Shown here: positions 33,831-41,947 of the stretch, in pieces
Numbering within the stretch: the first letter of the stretch is position 1
Layout of the letters: each line of letters opens with the position of its first letter
Assembly (NCBI GenBank): GCA_964511495.1
Contig: CAZEFT010000011.1
Coordinates: 1-64,000 of the forward strand
DNA: 64,000 nt
Origin: Litorimonas sp964511495
GTDB lineage: Bacteria; Pseudomonadota; Alphaproteobacteria; Caulobacterales; Maricaulaceae
Reading direction: 5' to 3'
Made by a program: the position numbers and the translations under genes
The notes under the pieces: model-generated
Told to the model about the DNA's origin: nothing
Databases searched by the model: none
The model's input: only the letters and a program-made list of their open reading frames with translations

Positions 33831-34982
33831 ATGGCAATCGCCACGAAACCGGCTGTGAAGCCGGCTAATCCGCGTTTTTCGAGCGGACCAACAGCAAAAC
33901 GTCCCGGATGGGATATTTCCAACCTAAATCTTGATGTCCTCGGCCGCTCTCATCGCTCAGCGCTCGGGAAAGAGCGTTTGAAGCTCGCTATCGATATGAC
34001 CCGCGATGTTCTTCAAGTCCCGGAAGACTTCCGCATAGGCATCGTCCCTGCCTCTGATACAGGTGCCGTAGAAATGGCGATGTGGTCGCTTCTCGGTCCG
34101 AAAGGCGTCGATGTTGCGGCATGGGAAAGCTTTGGTTCCGGATGGATTACAGACGCCCAAAAGCAACTTCCACTGGATGGTTTAAATATTCTCACAGGCG
34201 ATTACGGCTACCTACCGGACTTTTCCGGATATGACGGTACGCGTGACCTTGTCTTCACGTGGAATGGGACAACATCAGGCGTAAAAATTCCGAATGCGGA
34301 TTTCATTCCCACAGATCGCGAAGCGATCACAATTTGCGATGCGACGTCCGCGGCTTTTGCGCAAGCCTTGGATTGGGACAAGCTCGACGTTGTGACATTC
34401 TCTTGGCAGAAAGTCATGGGCGGTGAAGCGGCTCATGGCATGCTGATACTGTCACCACGCGCTGTTGAACGTCTGGAAAGCTATAATCCGCCTTGGCCTC
34501 TACCGAAAATTTTCCGCATGAAAAAAGGTGACAAAATCAATGAAGGCATTTTCCAGGGTGCGACAATCAACACCCCGTCCATGCTCGCTGTCGAAGACTA
34601 CATCGATACGTTGAACTGGGCGCAATCTATTGGCGGCCTACCGACTTTACTGAAGCGCGCCGACGATAATGCCCAAGTGATTTGGGATTGGGTGGAACGC
34701 ACACCTTGGATTGAAAACCTCGCCGCAAATGTGACTGAACGCTCTAACACAGGCGTTTGCCTTGTATTTAATGATGACCGCATTCGGGACAACACCGCTT
34801 TTTCTAAAGCTTTCGTCAAATTACTCGCCGAAGAAAATGTCGCGCTTGATTTCGGCTCTTATCGCGACGCCCCTGCAGGCTTGCGCATCTGGTGCGGGTC
34901 AGCCGTTGAACAATCCAATCTCGAAGCGCTTATCCCTTGGTTGGACTGGGCATTTGATACACTCATTCAAAAGGAGGCCTAA
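33831..34982 (+). CDS. serC: Phosphoserine aminotransferase
   Basis: About 383 residues, a PLP enzyme converting 3-phosphohydroxypyruvate and glutamate to phosphoserine in serine synthesis (and acting in pyridoxine synthesis). NPRFSSGPTAKRPGW and GRSHRS are typical of the alphaproteobacterial form, and FSWQKVMGGEAAHG contains the PLP lysine near residue 195. The AAGGAG site sits 8 bases before the ATG at 33831 and only 2 before that at 33825, so 33831 is preferred. serA follows two bases after the stop. Confidence 0.97.
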   Translation: MAIATKPAVKPANPRFSSGPTAKRPGWDISNLNLDVLGRSHRSALGKERLKLAIDMTRDVLQVPEDFRIGIVPASDTGAVEMAMWSLLGPKGVDVAAWESFGSGWITDAQKQLPLDGLNILTGDYGYLPDFSGYDGTRDLVFTWNGTTSGVKIPNADFIPTDREAITICDATSAAFAQALDWDKLDVVTFSWQKVMGGEAAHGMLILSPRAVERLESYNPPWPLPKIFRMKKGDKINEGIFQGATINTPSMLAVEDYIDTLNWAQSIGGLPTLLKRADDNAQVIWDWVERTPWIENLAANVTERSNTGVCLVFNDDRIRDNTAFSKAFVKLLAEENVALDFGSYRDAPAGLRIWCGSAVEQSNLEALIPWLDWAFDTLIQKEA

Positions 34983-34984
34983 TC

Positions 34985-36559
34985 ATGCCTAAAGTTCTAA
35001 TTGCGGACAGAATGTCCCCGGCCGCCACGCAAGTCTTTAAAACCCGCGGTGTCGACGTTGATGTCATCACAGGTCTCTCCAAAGAAGAGTTGATTGATAT
35101 TGTCGCGGATTATGACGGGTTGGCCGTACGTTCGACGACCCGTCCCGATGCCGAGATCATTGCCGCAGCAAAAAATCTGAAAGTGATTGGACGCGCTGGT
35201 ATTGGTGTCGATAATATTGATATTAAAGCCGCCACGGATCGCGGCGTCGTTGTCATGAACACGCCTTTCGGAAATGCTGTGACTACCGCGGAACATGCGA
35301 TAGCCATGCTCTTCTCCGCTGCGCGTCAAATCCCGGCTGCATCGGGCCGCACACAAAATGGAGAATGGCCGAAGAGTGACTTTAAAGGTGTGGAACTCTT
35401 TAACAAAACACTCGGCGTTATTGGTTGCGGCAATATTGGGGCTTTGGTCGCGGAACGCGCTCTTGGCTTGAAAATGAAAGTCATCGCTTTCGACCCTTAT
35501 TTAACAGAAGAGCGCGCTGTTAAACTCGGCGTTGAAAAAGTCGAGTTAGACGCTCTCTTCCAACGGGCAGATGCTATCACTCTCCACACACCTCTGGTGG
35601 AAAGCACAAAAGGCATTGTCTCGCGTGAACGCTTAGGCATGACCAAGAAAGGCGTCATTATCGTAAACTGCGCGCGTGGCGGGTTGGTCGATGAAGAAGC
35701 GTTGAAAGATGCTTTAGAGGCCGGACATGTCCGCGCTGCGGCTCTGGATGTTTTTGCCGTTGAACCCGCGAAATCGCATCCTTTGTTCGGGACCCCAAAC
35801 TTTATCGCGACACCGCATTTGGGAGCCTCCACTTTGGAAGCGCAAGAAAATGTGGCGGTTCAAGTCGCAGAGCAAATGGCCGATTACCTCTTAACCGGAG
35901 CGGTCAGTAATGCGCTAAATACACCGTCAATTTCAGCCGAAGAAGCCCCTCGCCTCAAACCTTTTGTTGAATTAGCAGATCGTTTGGGCCGCATGACAGG
36001 ACAGCTTTTGCATGACCCGATCAAATCGGTGGAGCTGACCTATAAAGGTGCCGTGACGGAGCACAATACGGATCCGATGACCTCTGCCGCTCTGGCAGGC
36101 CTTCTGAAAGCCGCCATGCCGGACGTCAATGCCGTCTCTGCGCCCGTCTTTGCGAAAGAACGCAATATTGAAGTCAAAGAAAGCTATATTGACGAAGCAG
36201 AACGAGCGGAAAGTCTTATTCGTTTGTCAGTCGTGACATCGGAACGAAAATTCGTTGTCGTCGGCACGATTTATCGCGGTGAACCCCGTATCGTCCGTCT
36301 GTTCGGTGTGCCCATGGATGCCGCATTCAGCGAGAACATGATCTATGTCCGTAATGAGGACAAACCCGGATTCATCGGCAAGCTCGGCGCAATTTTAGGC
36401 GACAATAAAGTCAATATCGCAACCTTCTCACTTGGGCGTATGGATAAGGGTGACGATGCTGTCTGCCTCGTCAGTGCGGATGGTCCGGTCTCTGATGATG
36501 TTGCCGCACAAATCCGTAATATTGACCAAGTCAAGATCGTGGATGTGGTTTCACTTTAG
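34985..36559 (+). CDS. serA: D-3-phosphoglycerate dehydrogenase
   Basis: A 524-residue enzyme for the first step of serine synthesis. GVIGCGNIGALVAERALG is the NAD-binding turn, with the catalytic Arg (NCARGG), Glu and His (PHLGAST) blocks present. The length with an extra domain near 330-440 and a C-terminal ACT domain (about 452-524, starting IYVRNEDKPGFIG) is the long form in which serine binding to ACT or ASB domains may inhibit. It starts two bases after serC, preceded by AAAAGGAGG. Confidence 0.98.
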   Translation: MPKVLIADRMSPAATQVFKTRGVDVDVITGLSKEELIDIVADYDGLAVRSTTRPDAEIIAAAKNLKVIGRAGIGVDNIDIKAATDRGVVVMNTPFGNAVTTAEHAIAMLFSAARQIPAASGRTQNGEWPKSDFKGVELFNKTLGVIGCGNIGALVAERALGLKMKVIAFDPYLTEERAVKLGVEKVELDALFQRADAITLHTPLVESTKGIVSRERLGMTKKGVIIVNCARGGLVDEEALKDALEAGHVRAAALDVFAVEPAKSHPLFGTPNFIATPHLGASTLEAQENVAVQVAEQMADYLLTGAVSNALNTPSISAEEAPRLKPFVELADRLGRMTGQLLHDPIKSVELTYKGAVTEHNTDPMTSAALAGLLKAAMPDVNAVSAPVFAKERNIEVKESYIDEAERAESLIRLSVVTSERKFVVVGTIYRGEPRIVRLFGVPMDAAFSENMIYVRNEDKPGFIGKLGAILGDNKVNIATFSLGRMDKGDDAVCLVSADGPVSDDVAAQIRNIDQVKIVDVVSL

Positions 36560-36683
36560 GGTTCTTTAGCGCGCTTATCCCGAATTATTCTGTGTCGGCT
36601 CTCGCCTTTTGAGTGGACACCGCGTAAAGACTGAAAAAGTCTAAGGGAATCGTTTGAAACTGTTTTGAACGCCTCTCCAAGAT

Positions 36684-36720
36684 GGCGTGAGTGACCTTTC
36701 GGCCTCACGCCGTTTCTTTG
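36684..36720 (+). terminator. Hairpin between serA and purA
   Basis: GGCGTGAG (36684-36691) pairs perfectly with CTCACGCC (36704-36711), followed by GTTTCTTTG, an interrupted T tract. It lies 23 bases before the purA ATG. It could end the serC-serA transcript or act as a leader attenuator for purA; the weak T tract makes either uncertain. Confidence 0.5.
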
Positions 36721-36733
36721 TGAAGGACTTATT

Positions 36734-38026
36734 ATGGCTAATGTCGTTGTTGTCGGTTCCCAATGGGGTGATGAAGGAAAAGGCAAGATTGTCGATTGGC
36801 TCTCCAATCGCGCTGATGTTGTCGTTCGGTTCCAGGGTGGCCATAATGCCGGTCACACGCTTGTCGTTGACGGGACAGTCTATAAGTTGTCCCTTCTGCC
36901 CTCGGGTATTGTACGCGGCGGAAAGCTCTCCGTTATCGGTAATGGTGTTGTCCTCAATCCATGGGCTTTCTTGGACGAAGTTGAGCGCATCAAAGAGCAA
37001 GGCGTAAAAATCAGTCCTGATAATTTGATGATTTCAGAGTCGACCGCCCTCATATTGCCTATCCATTCAGAACTAGACGGTATTCGCGAGAACCGCGTAG
37101 ACGGCGTTAAAATCGGCACGACCAAACGCGGGATTGGCCCCGCTTATGAAGACAAAGTCGCTAGACGCGCCATTCGTGTTTGCGATCTGGCAGATGAAGA
37201 CCACCTTTTAGAACGGGTGAAAAACCTGCTACATCATCATAATGCTTTACGGGTTGGTTTGGGGCAATCCGAAACAGATGCCAATGAGCTGACGCAACAG
37301 CTTTTGGATATAGCTCCTAAAATTCTGCCTTATTCTGCCCCTGTTTGGCACCATTTGCACGAAGCCAGGCAGTCTGAAAAACGTATTCTCTTTGAAGGCG
37401 CACAGGGGGCCATGCTCGACATTGATCACGGCACATATCCTTTCGTGACCAGTTCCAACACAATTGCAGGTCAGGCCGCCGCCGGCTCAGGCATGGGACC
37501 CGGCGCTTTAAATTTTGTCCTTGGCATTACCAAAGCCTACACGACCCGCGTCGGCGAAGGCCCCTTCCCGACTGAGTTAAATGATGCAATCGGCCAAAGA
37601 CTCGGCGAAAAAGGGCATGAATTCGGTACCGTCACAGGACGACAACGCCGCTGTGGTTGGTTTGATGCCGTTATGGTCAAACAAGCGATTATAACAGGTG
37701 GCATTACGGGCATTGCCCTGACCAAGCTGGATGTTCTGGATGGGTTGGCCGAATTGAAAATCTGCATTGGTTACAAGCTTGATGGCAAGATTGTCAAACG
37801 CCTGCCCGCCGGTGCGGCCAATCAAGCCAATGTTGAACCGATTTATGAATCTATGCCGGGTTGGCAAGGCTCAACACGCGGCGCGCGCTCTTGGGCTGAC
37901 CTACCCGCCGAGGCGGTCAAATATGTCCGGCATATTGAAGAATTGATCGGCTGTCCTGTCTCTATGGTGTCGACATCGCCCGAGCGTGAAGATGTAATTT
38001 TGATGCGGGATCCGTTTAAGGCTTAG
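36734..38026 (+). CDS. purA: Adenylosuccinate synthetase
   Basis: A 430-residue enzyme joining IMP and aspartate with GTP, the first committed step to AMP. GSQWGDEGKGK at the N-terminus is the P-loop, with HNAGHT, GTTKRGIGPAYEDK and the C-terminal TGRQRRCGWFD and STSPERE blocks intact. Length is typical. A single gene between serA and a transporter, with a strong hairpin before it. Confidence 0.98.
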   Translation: MANVVVVGSQWGDEGKGKIVDWLSNRADVVVRFQGGHNAGHTLVVDGTVYKLSLLPSGIVRGGKLSVIGNGVVLNPWAFLDEVERIKEQGVKISPDNLMISESTALILPIHSELDGIRENRVDGVKIGTTKRGIGPAYEDKVARRAIRVCDLADEDHLLERVKNLLHHHNALRVGLGQSETDANELTQQLLDIAPKILPYSAPVWHHLHEARQSEKRILFEGAQGAMLDIDHGTYPFVTSSNTIAGQAAAGSGMGPGALNFVLGITKAYTTRVGEGPFPTELNDAIGQRLGEKGHEFGTVTGRQRRCGWFDAVMVKQAIITGGITGIALTKLDVLDGLAELKICIGYKLDGKIVKRLPAGAANQANVEPIYESMPGWQGSTRGARSWADLPAEAVKYVRHIEELIGCPVSMVSTSPEREDVILMRDPFKA

Positions 38027-38061
38027 ATTGACCTTTTCTATTTAGACTGCGAGGCAGGGCC

Positions 38062-39036
38062 ATGACGACCTGTCCTGATTCCACAGAGCTACCTAAAGCT
38101 AGCCCCGATATGCCGCAGGGCATGCCCTTTCAGACCTTAATGATCTTCGCGATCATTCTTATCCTTGTTTGGGGTTCGGCCTTTACAATGGTCGGGGTCG
38201 GTGTGCGTTATATTAGTCCGATATGGCTGGTCGCAGACCGCTTGACTGTTGGGGCCATTCTCGTTGTCGGTTATATGTATCTGAAAGGCTATCGTTTCCC
38301 CAAACTCAGTGACAAACGCTGGATTTGGTATTCCATATTGGGCCTCACAAGTTCAGTTATTCCCTTCTTCCTTTTGGGAACTGGACAAAAAACAGTCGAT
38401 AGTGGCCTCAGTGCAATTTTAGTGGCCGGAATGCCGCTCATGACCATTGTCATGGCGCATTTTGTAACAGATGAAAAACTCACGCTTCTGAAATTACTGG
38501 GCTTTATTTTGGGCCTGTTCGGTATCATTATTCTGTTTTTGCCCGATGATTTATCGGCGTCATTGGTCAGCGATTGGAAGGCACAGGCGCTTATTGTCGG
38601 CGCCGCGTTTTTCTATGCTCTTACGACGGTTTTGGCGAAGATTGCCCCCGAAACGCCGTCCACAATTGCCGCAGCCATGATGATGATCAGTGCCGCAATT
38701 TTTGGTATCATCGCGGCTATGTTTACGGGGTTTGCCGAGGCCGTCCCCCCAACAGACAAAACGTGGTTGACGCTTTTAATGGTTTTGGGCCTTGGTATAG
38801 GATCCAGCGGTGTCGCGACAATCATGTATCTTTACGTCATTGATGTCGCGGGCACATCCGTGATGGCGAGCATCAATTATTTTGTACCCGTCGCGTCAGT
38901 GATTTTCGGCGTATGGCTCTTGGACGAGCCGCTGACATGGCGCATATTTGCAGCGTTTGGCATTATTGTTTTAGGCGTTATGATTTCCCGTATAGGCCAG
39001 AAAAAACTGTCAGAGAAAAAAGCGGAAATGAAATAA
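38062..39036 (+). CDS. EamA/DMT-family transporter
   Basis: A 324-residue protein with ten predicted membrane helices in two EamA repeats: the first starts at about 28 (ILVWGSAFTMVGVGVRY), the second at about 178 (ALIVGAAFFYALTTVLAK). GVAT...Y and DEPLTW segments at the end are usual. Family members export amino acids, nucleobases and other metabolites; the substrate is not predictable. It follows purA after 35 bases on the same strand. Confidence 0.9.
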   Translation: MTTCPDSTELPKASPDMPQGMPFQTLMIFAIILILVWGSAFTMVGVGVRYISPIWLVADRLTVGAILVVGYMYLKGYRFPKLSDKRWIWYSILGLTSSVIPFFLLGTGQKTVDSGLSAILVAGMPLMTIVMAHFVTDEKLTLLKLLGFILGLFGIIILFLPDDLSASLVSDWKAQALIVGAAFFYALTTVLAKIAPETPSTIAAAMMMISAAIFGIIAAMFTGFAEAVPPTDKTWLTLLMVLGLGIGSSGVATIMYLYVIDVAGTSVMASINYFVPVASVIFGVWLLDEPLTWRIFAAFGIIVLGVMISRIGQKKLSEKKAEMK

Positions 39037-39068
39037 GCGGAAGGGAGAAACATTCCTTACCCAAAGGG

Positions 39069-39938
39069 CTAGCTTTTGCTCAGTCCTTTCAGTGCCGCGA
39101 AGGGGTTGGAGGAGTCCGGCGTTTCATCCTCTTCGTCTGCTTCCCCTATAGCCAAGCCGTGATTAAGTGGCCCATTTCCTTCGCCCAATTTAGGGGCGGT
39201 TCGAATAGCTTCGAAAACAAATTCCCGGGCCGTCATAACGGCCTCATCCAATGGGGCTCCCAAAGACATATTCGCGGCAATCGCACTCGCCAATGTGCAA
39301 CCTGTGCCATGGGTGTGACGCGTGTGCAGACGTGGGCCGGACATAATATTTGCGCCTTCCTCACTGACCAGCACATCGACGACCGATTTGCCTTTTAAGT
39401 GTCCGCCTTTCATCAAGGCAGCATAGACGCCCTTTTCCAAGAGCGCGTCTCCGGCTTTGGTTAAATCATCCACATCATCAACTTTCAAACCCGTCAACAA
39501 TTCAGCCTCGGGCACGTTGGGCGTCACCAAATCTGCGAGGGGTAAAAGCGTGCCTCTTAAGGCCGTGATAGCATCGTCTTGCAGCAGGGCATCGCCCGAG
39601 GTGGCCACTGCGACAGGGTCAAGAATAATGAAGGCATCAAGCGGCTCAATTTCTTCGGCCACAACATCAATAATCTCTTTGGTGCCGAGCATGCCGATTT
39701 TCACAACATCTGCACCGATGTCTGAGAGAACGGATTTGATCTGTGCGCGGACAAGCTCAGGCGACATGAAGTCGACGTGCTGTACACCCAGCGTATTTTG
39801 CGCCGTCACAGCCGTGATGGCCGTCGCCGAATAAGCCCCGAAGGCCGCACAGGTTTTGATGTCAGCCTGTATCCCTGCCCCACCACCTGAGTCAGAACCA
39901 GCGATGATGAGGACACGGCCTTGGGGTTGGTTAGTCAT
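39069..39938 (-). CDS. thiD: Hydroxymethylpyrimidine/phosphomethylpyrimidine kinase
   Basis: A 289-residue kinase that phosphorylates hydroxymethylpyrimidine and its phosphate, the step after ThiC. IIAGSDSGGGAGIQADIKT at the N-terminus, IKIGMLG-like segment, and THGTGCTLASAIAANMS (anion hole) are the ribokinase-fold ThiD signatures. The last 35 residues are an acidic extension. It overlaps the membrane-protein gene upstream by four bases and is downstream of folP, not of the TPP riboswitch, so it is not obviously under TPP control here. Confidence 0.96.
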   Translation of the reverse strand: MTNQPQGRVLIIAGSDSGGGAGIQADIKTCAAFGAYSATAITAVTAQNTLGVQHVDFMSPELVRAQIKSVLSDIGADVVKIGMLGTKEIIDVVAEEIEPLDAFIILDPVAVATSGDALLQDDAITALRGTLLPLADLVTPNVPEAELLTGLKVDDVDDLTKAGDALLEKGVYAALMKGGHLKGKSVVDVLVSEEGANIMSGPRLHTRHTHGTGCTLASAIAANMSLGAPLDEAVMTAREFVFEAIRTAPKLGEGNGPLNHGLAIGEADEEDETPDSSNPFAALKGLSKS

Positions 39939-40567
39939 TTATCACGACTTTCTAAATTAATGTCTGATTGTTGAGACAATTTATAAGCTCTGTATAAATA
40001 GCTAAATGCCAATACCTGCACCATAATAAGCAGACATATAGAAAGAATATTTGTGTATATTGAAGACATATTCTCTTCGATTTCAAAAGCAAGAAGACTA
40101 AATGTATATATAATTAAAAGCGCATAGGTATGTTTTTTCAAAATAGCATACCGCCCAATTTTCCCACGCAGCTCATCATTATCTAGATTATTTTCCCCAA
40201 CAACACCTGCATTAAGCTTTCTAACCCGTTTTGGTAGTTGAACCCATTCAACCCTTATCATCAGTAAATAGAGCATCAAGTTGACCATTGTTACTAAAAA
40301 CAAATCAATAGACGAGAGCCCTTTTGCAAACTTAGAAAGAACAGAAGAAAAAAGGCTATAAACAAATAAGATCAGCAACCATAAGAAAGCTGGAAGTGAA
40401 CGACGAAGATAGAGGTTACTAAAAAAGCCTAGGCCTAAAACAAGCCAAAACCTAGCCCAAAAAAGTGATTTTATTGACTTATTGCGGTTACGTTTTCTTT
40501 TTATTTCTTTAACTTCGGCTAACGAATTATTCCAATCCAACCATGGTTCCCGCCTATTTCGAGGCAT
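39935..40567 (-). CDS. AT-rich membrane protein of unknown function
   Basis: A 210-residue protein with about four membrane helices (about 40-55, 58-75, 82-105, 150-195), with a long basic N-terminus (KEIKRKRNRNK). It is markedly more AT-rich and Lys/Asn/Ile-rich than folP and thiD on either side. It overlaps both neighbours (14 bases with folP, 4 bases with thiD), so it sits inside the operon. The family is not recognised. Composition suggests recent acquisition or relaxed selection. Confidence 0.5.
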   Translation of the reverse strand: MPRNRREPWLDWNNSLAEVKEIKRKRNRNKSIKSLFWARFWLVLGLGFFSNLYLRRSLPAFLWLLILFVYSLFSSVLSKFAKGLSSIDLFLVTMVNLMLYLLMIRVEWVQLPKRVRKLNAGVVGENNLDNDELRGKIGRYAILKKHTYALLIIYTFSLLAFEIEENMSSIYTNILSICLLIMVQVLAFSYLYRAYKLSQQSDINLESRDK

Positions 40568-41375
40568 TTATCGCCTCCCAAACCTTAACCGCCTGGACCG
40601 TCTCACTCACATCATGCACGCGTAAAATATCTGCGCCCGCTTGCGCTGACCAAAGGGCCGCTGCGATGGAACCTCCGAGGCGATCATCGGCACGACTCCC
40701 GTCAATGCGTCCGATAAAGCTTTTCCGAGAAGCGCCCATCAAAATATCACACCCCAAACCTTTGAAACCATTCAAATGTTGGAAAAGAGCCAGATTGTCT
40801 TCTTGACGCTTACCAAAGCCAATACCTGGGTCAATTGTGATATTCCCTCTTTCAACGCCTGCAAATTCGAGCGCATCCAACCGTTTGGCAAGGTAATATT
40901 TCACCTCAGCCACCGCATTTCCGTAATGAGGATTATGTTGCATGGTCTCGGGCGATCCCTGCATGTGCATGATAATAACAGGGCACCCCAAATCGGCGGC
41001 GACTTGTTCGGAGGACGCATCAAAAGTAAGCGCCGTTACATCATTCCAAATATCCGCTCCTGCCATAACCGCCACTTCGGCAACTTGGGGTTTGCGCGTA
41101 TCAATCGAAATAATGGGATCAATTTCATAATCCCTGGTTTGCTCTCTAAGCGCTGCAATAACAGGCACGGTGCGTCGAATTTCTTCTTCTATTGATATTT
41201 CCTCTGCACCAGGACGCGTGCTCTCGCCGCCTATATCAATAATATCGGCACCGTCCTCAATCAGGCGTATGGCCTGTTTAACGCCAAGTTCAAGCGAGTC
41301 ATAACTCCCGCCATCGGAGAAACTATCCGGCGTCACATTGAGAATGCCCATGATTTTGGGTCGGGTGAAAGTCAT
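40554..41375 (-). CDS. folP: Dihydropteroate synthase
   Basis: A 273-residue folate enzyme joining p-aminobenzoate with the pterin diphosphate. IMGILNVTPDSFSDGG is the first conserved loop, DIGGESTRPGA the second, IDTRKP and DIWNDV the barrel strands, and MHMQGSPETMQ a later loop; SRKSFIG near the end is the sulfonamide-relevant area. It is the first gene of the run with the AT-rich membrane protein and thiD. Confidence 0.97.
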   Translation of the reverse strand: MTFTRPKIMGILNVTPDSFSDGGSYDSLELGVKQAIRLIEDGADIIDIGGESTRPGAEEISIEEEIRRTVPVIAALREQTRDYEIDPIISIDTRKPQVAEVAVMAGADIWNDVTALTFDASSEQVAADLGCPVIIMHMQGSPETMQHNPHYGNAVAEVKYYLAKRLDALEFAGVERGNITIDPGIGFGKRQEDNLALFQHLNGFKGLGCDILMGASRKSFIGRIDGSRADDRLGGSIAAALWSAQAGADILRVHDVSETVQAVKVWEAINASK

Positions 41376-41415
41376 GGTTCCGCATGACTCACACCTCCAT
41401 TAAATTCAAGTCGAT

Positions 41416-41847
41416 TTAACGAATAGTCAGTTTGCCGCGTATGAAAGGGGCCATAAGACAGAGTGCGGTCATCACCGTGACGTAAAGTGTCAATAGGAGG
41501 TTGTCATTTATCGCGGCTTGGAAGTCAGACGAAGTCCGGAATAATTTTCCCCACCCAAACCCACATCCGGCAAGAACACCAGCATAAGCCAGCAGAGTCC
41601 CCACACTTATCTTTGCACTATGATGCGTTTTAGTATGCTTGGATATGGCATGTGATTGAAGAAAATTGAGATCGACATCAAATGCGGCTGCAATCGCTTT
41701 CCAACTTTCAAGTGACCCGCCATTCCCATTTTCCATACGTTGCACCGTGCGTACGCTTAAGCCTGCTGCAGCGGCGAGGTCTTCTTGTGTCCAAAATTTT
41801 TCTTGGCGTAATGATGTGAGTTTTGTGATGTCGAATGTATAAGTCAT
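41416..41847 (-). CDS. XRE-family regulator with C-terminal membrane helices
   Basis: About 143 residues from the ATG at 41847; two further upstream ATG codons are in frame and none has a ribosome site. An HTH_XRE domain covers about 8-62 (LRQEKFWTQEDLAAAAGLSVRTVQRMENG). After a His/Lys-rich linker come two membrane helices (about 80-98 and 115-140). A DNA-binding domain attached to the membrane suggests sensing at the envelope. It sits between ftsH and folP, which are neighbours in many bacteria. Confidence 0.75.
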   Translation of the reverse strand: MTYTFDITKLTSLRQEKFWTQEDLAAAAGLSVRTVQRMENGNGGSLESWKAIAAAFDVDLNFLQSHAISKHTKTHHSAKISVGTLLAYAGVLAGCGFGWGKLFRTSSDFQAAINDNLLLTLYVTVMTALCLMAPFIRGKLTIR

Positions 41848-41915
41848 GCAGTTTGAATACATGTAAAGCCGAATGAAAACCACGACAAAGACCTGACAGG
41901 GGATATCGACACAAA

Positions 41916-41939
41916 GAAAAACCCCGCCGAAACGGGGTT
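41916..41939 (-). terminator. Intrinsic terminator of ftsH
   Basis: AACCCCG (41920-41926) pairs with CGGGGTT (41933-41939) around a six-base loop. Read on the minus strand it lies just after the ftsH stop and is followed by TTTTCTTTG. Confidence 0.85.
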
Positions 41940-41947
41940 AATTTGTT

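Noticed and set aside
39069..39938. thiD as part of the TPP-riboswitch regulon in this window
   Set aside because: It lies in the folP group and no THI-box was found upstream of it.
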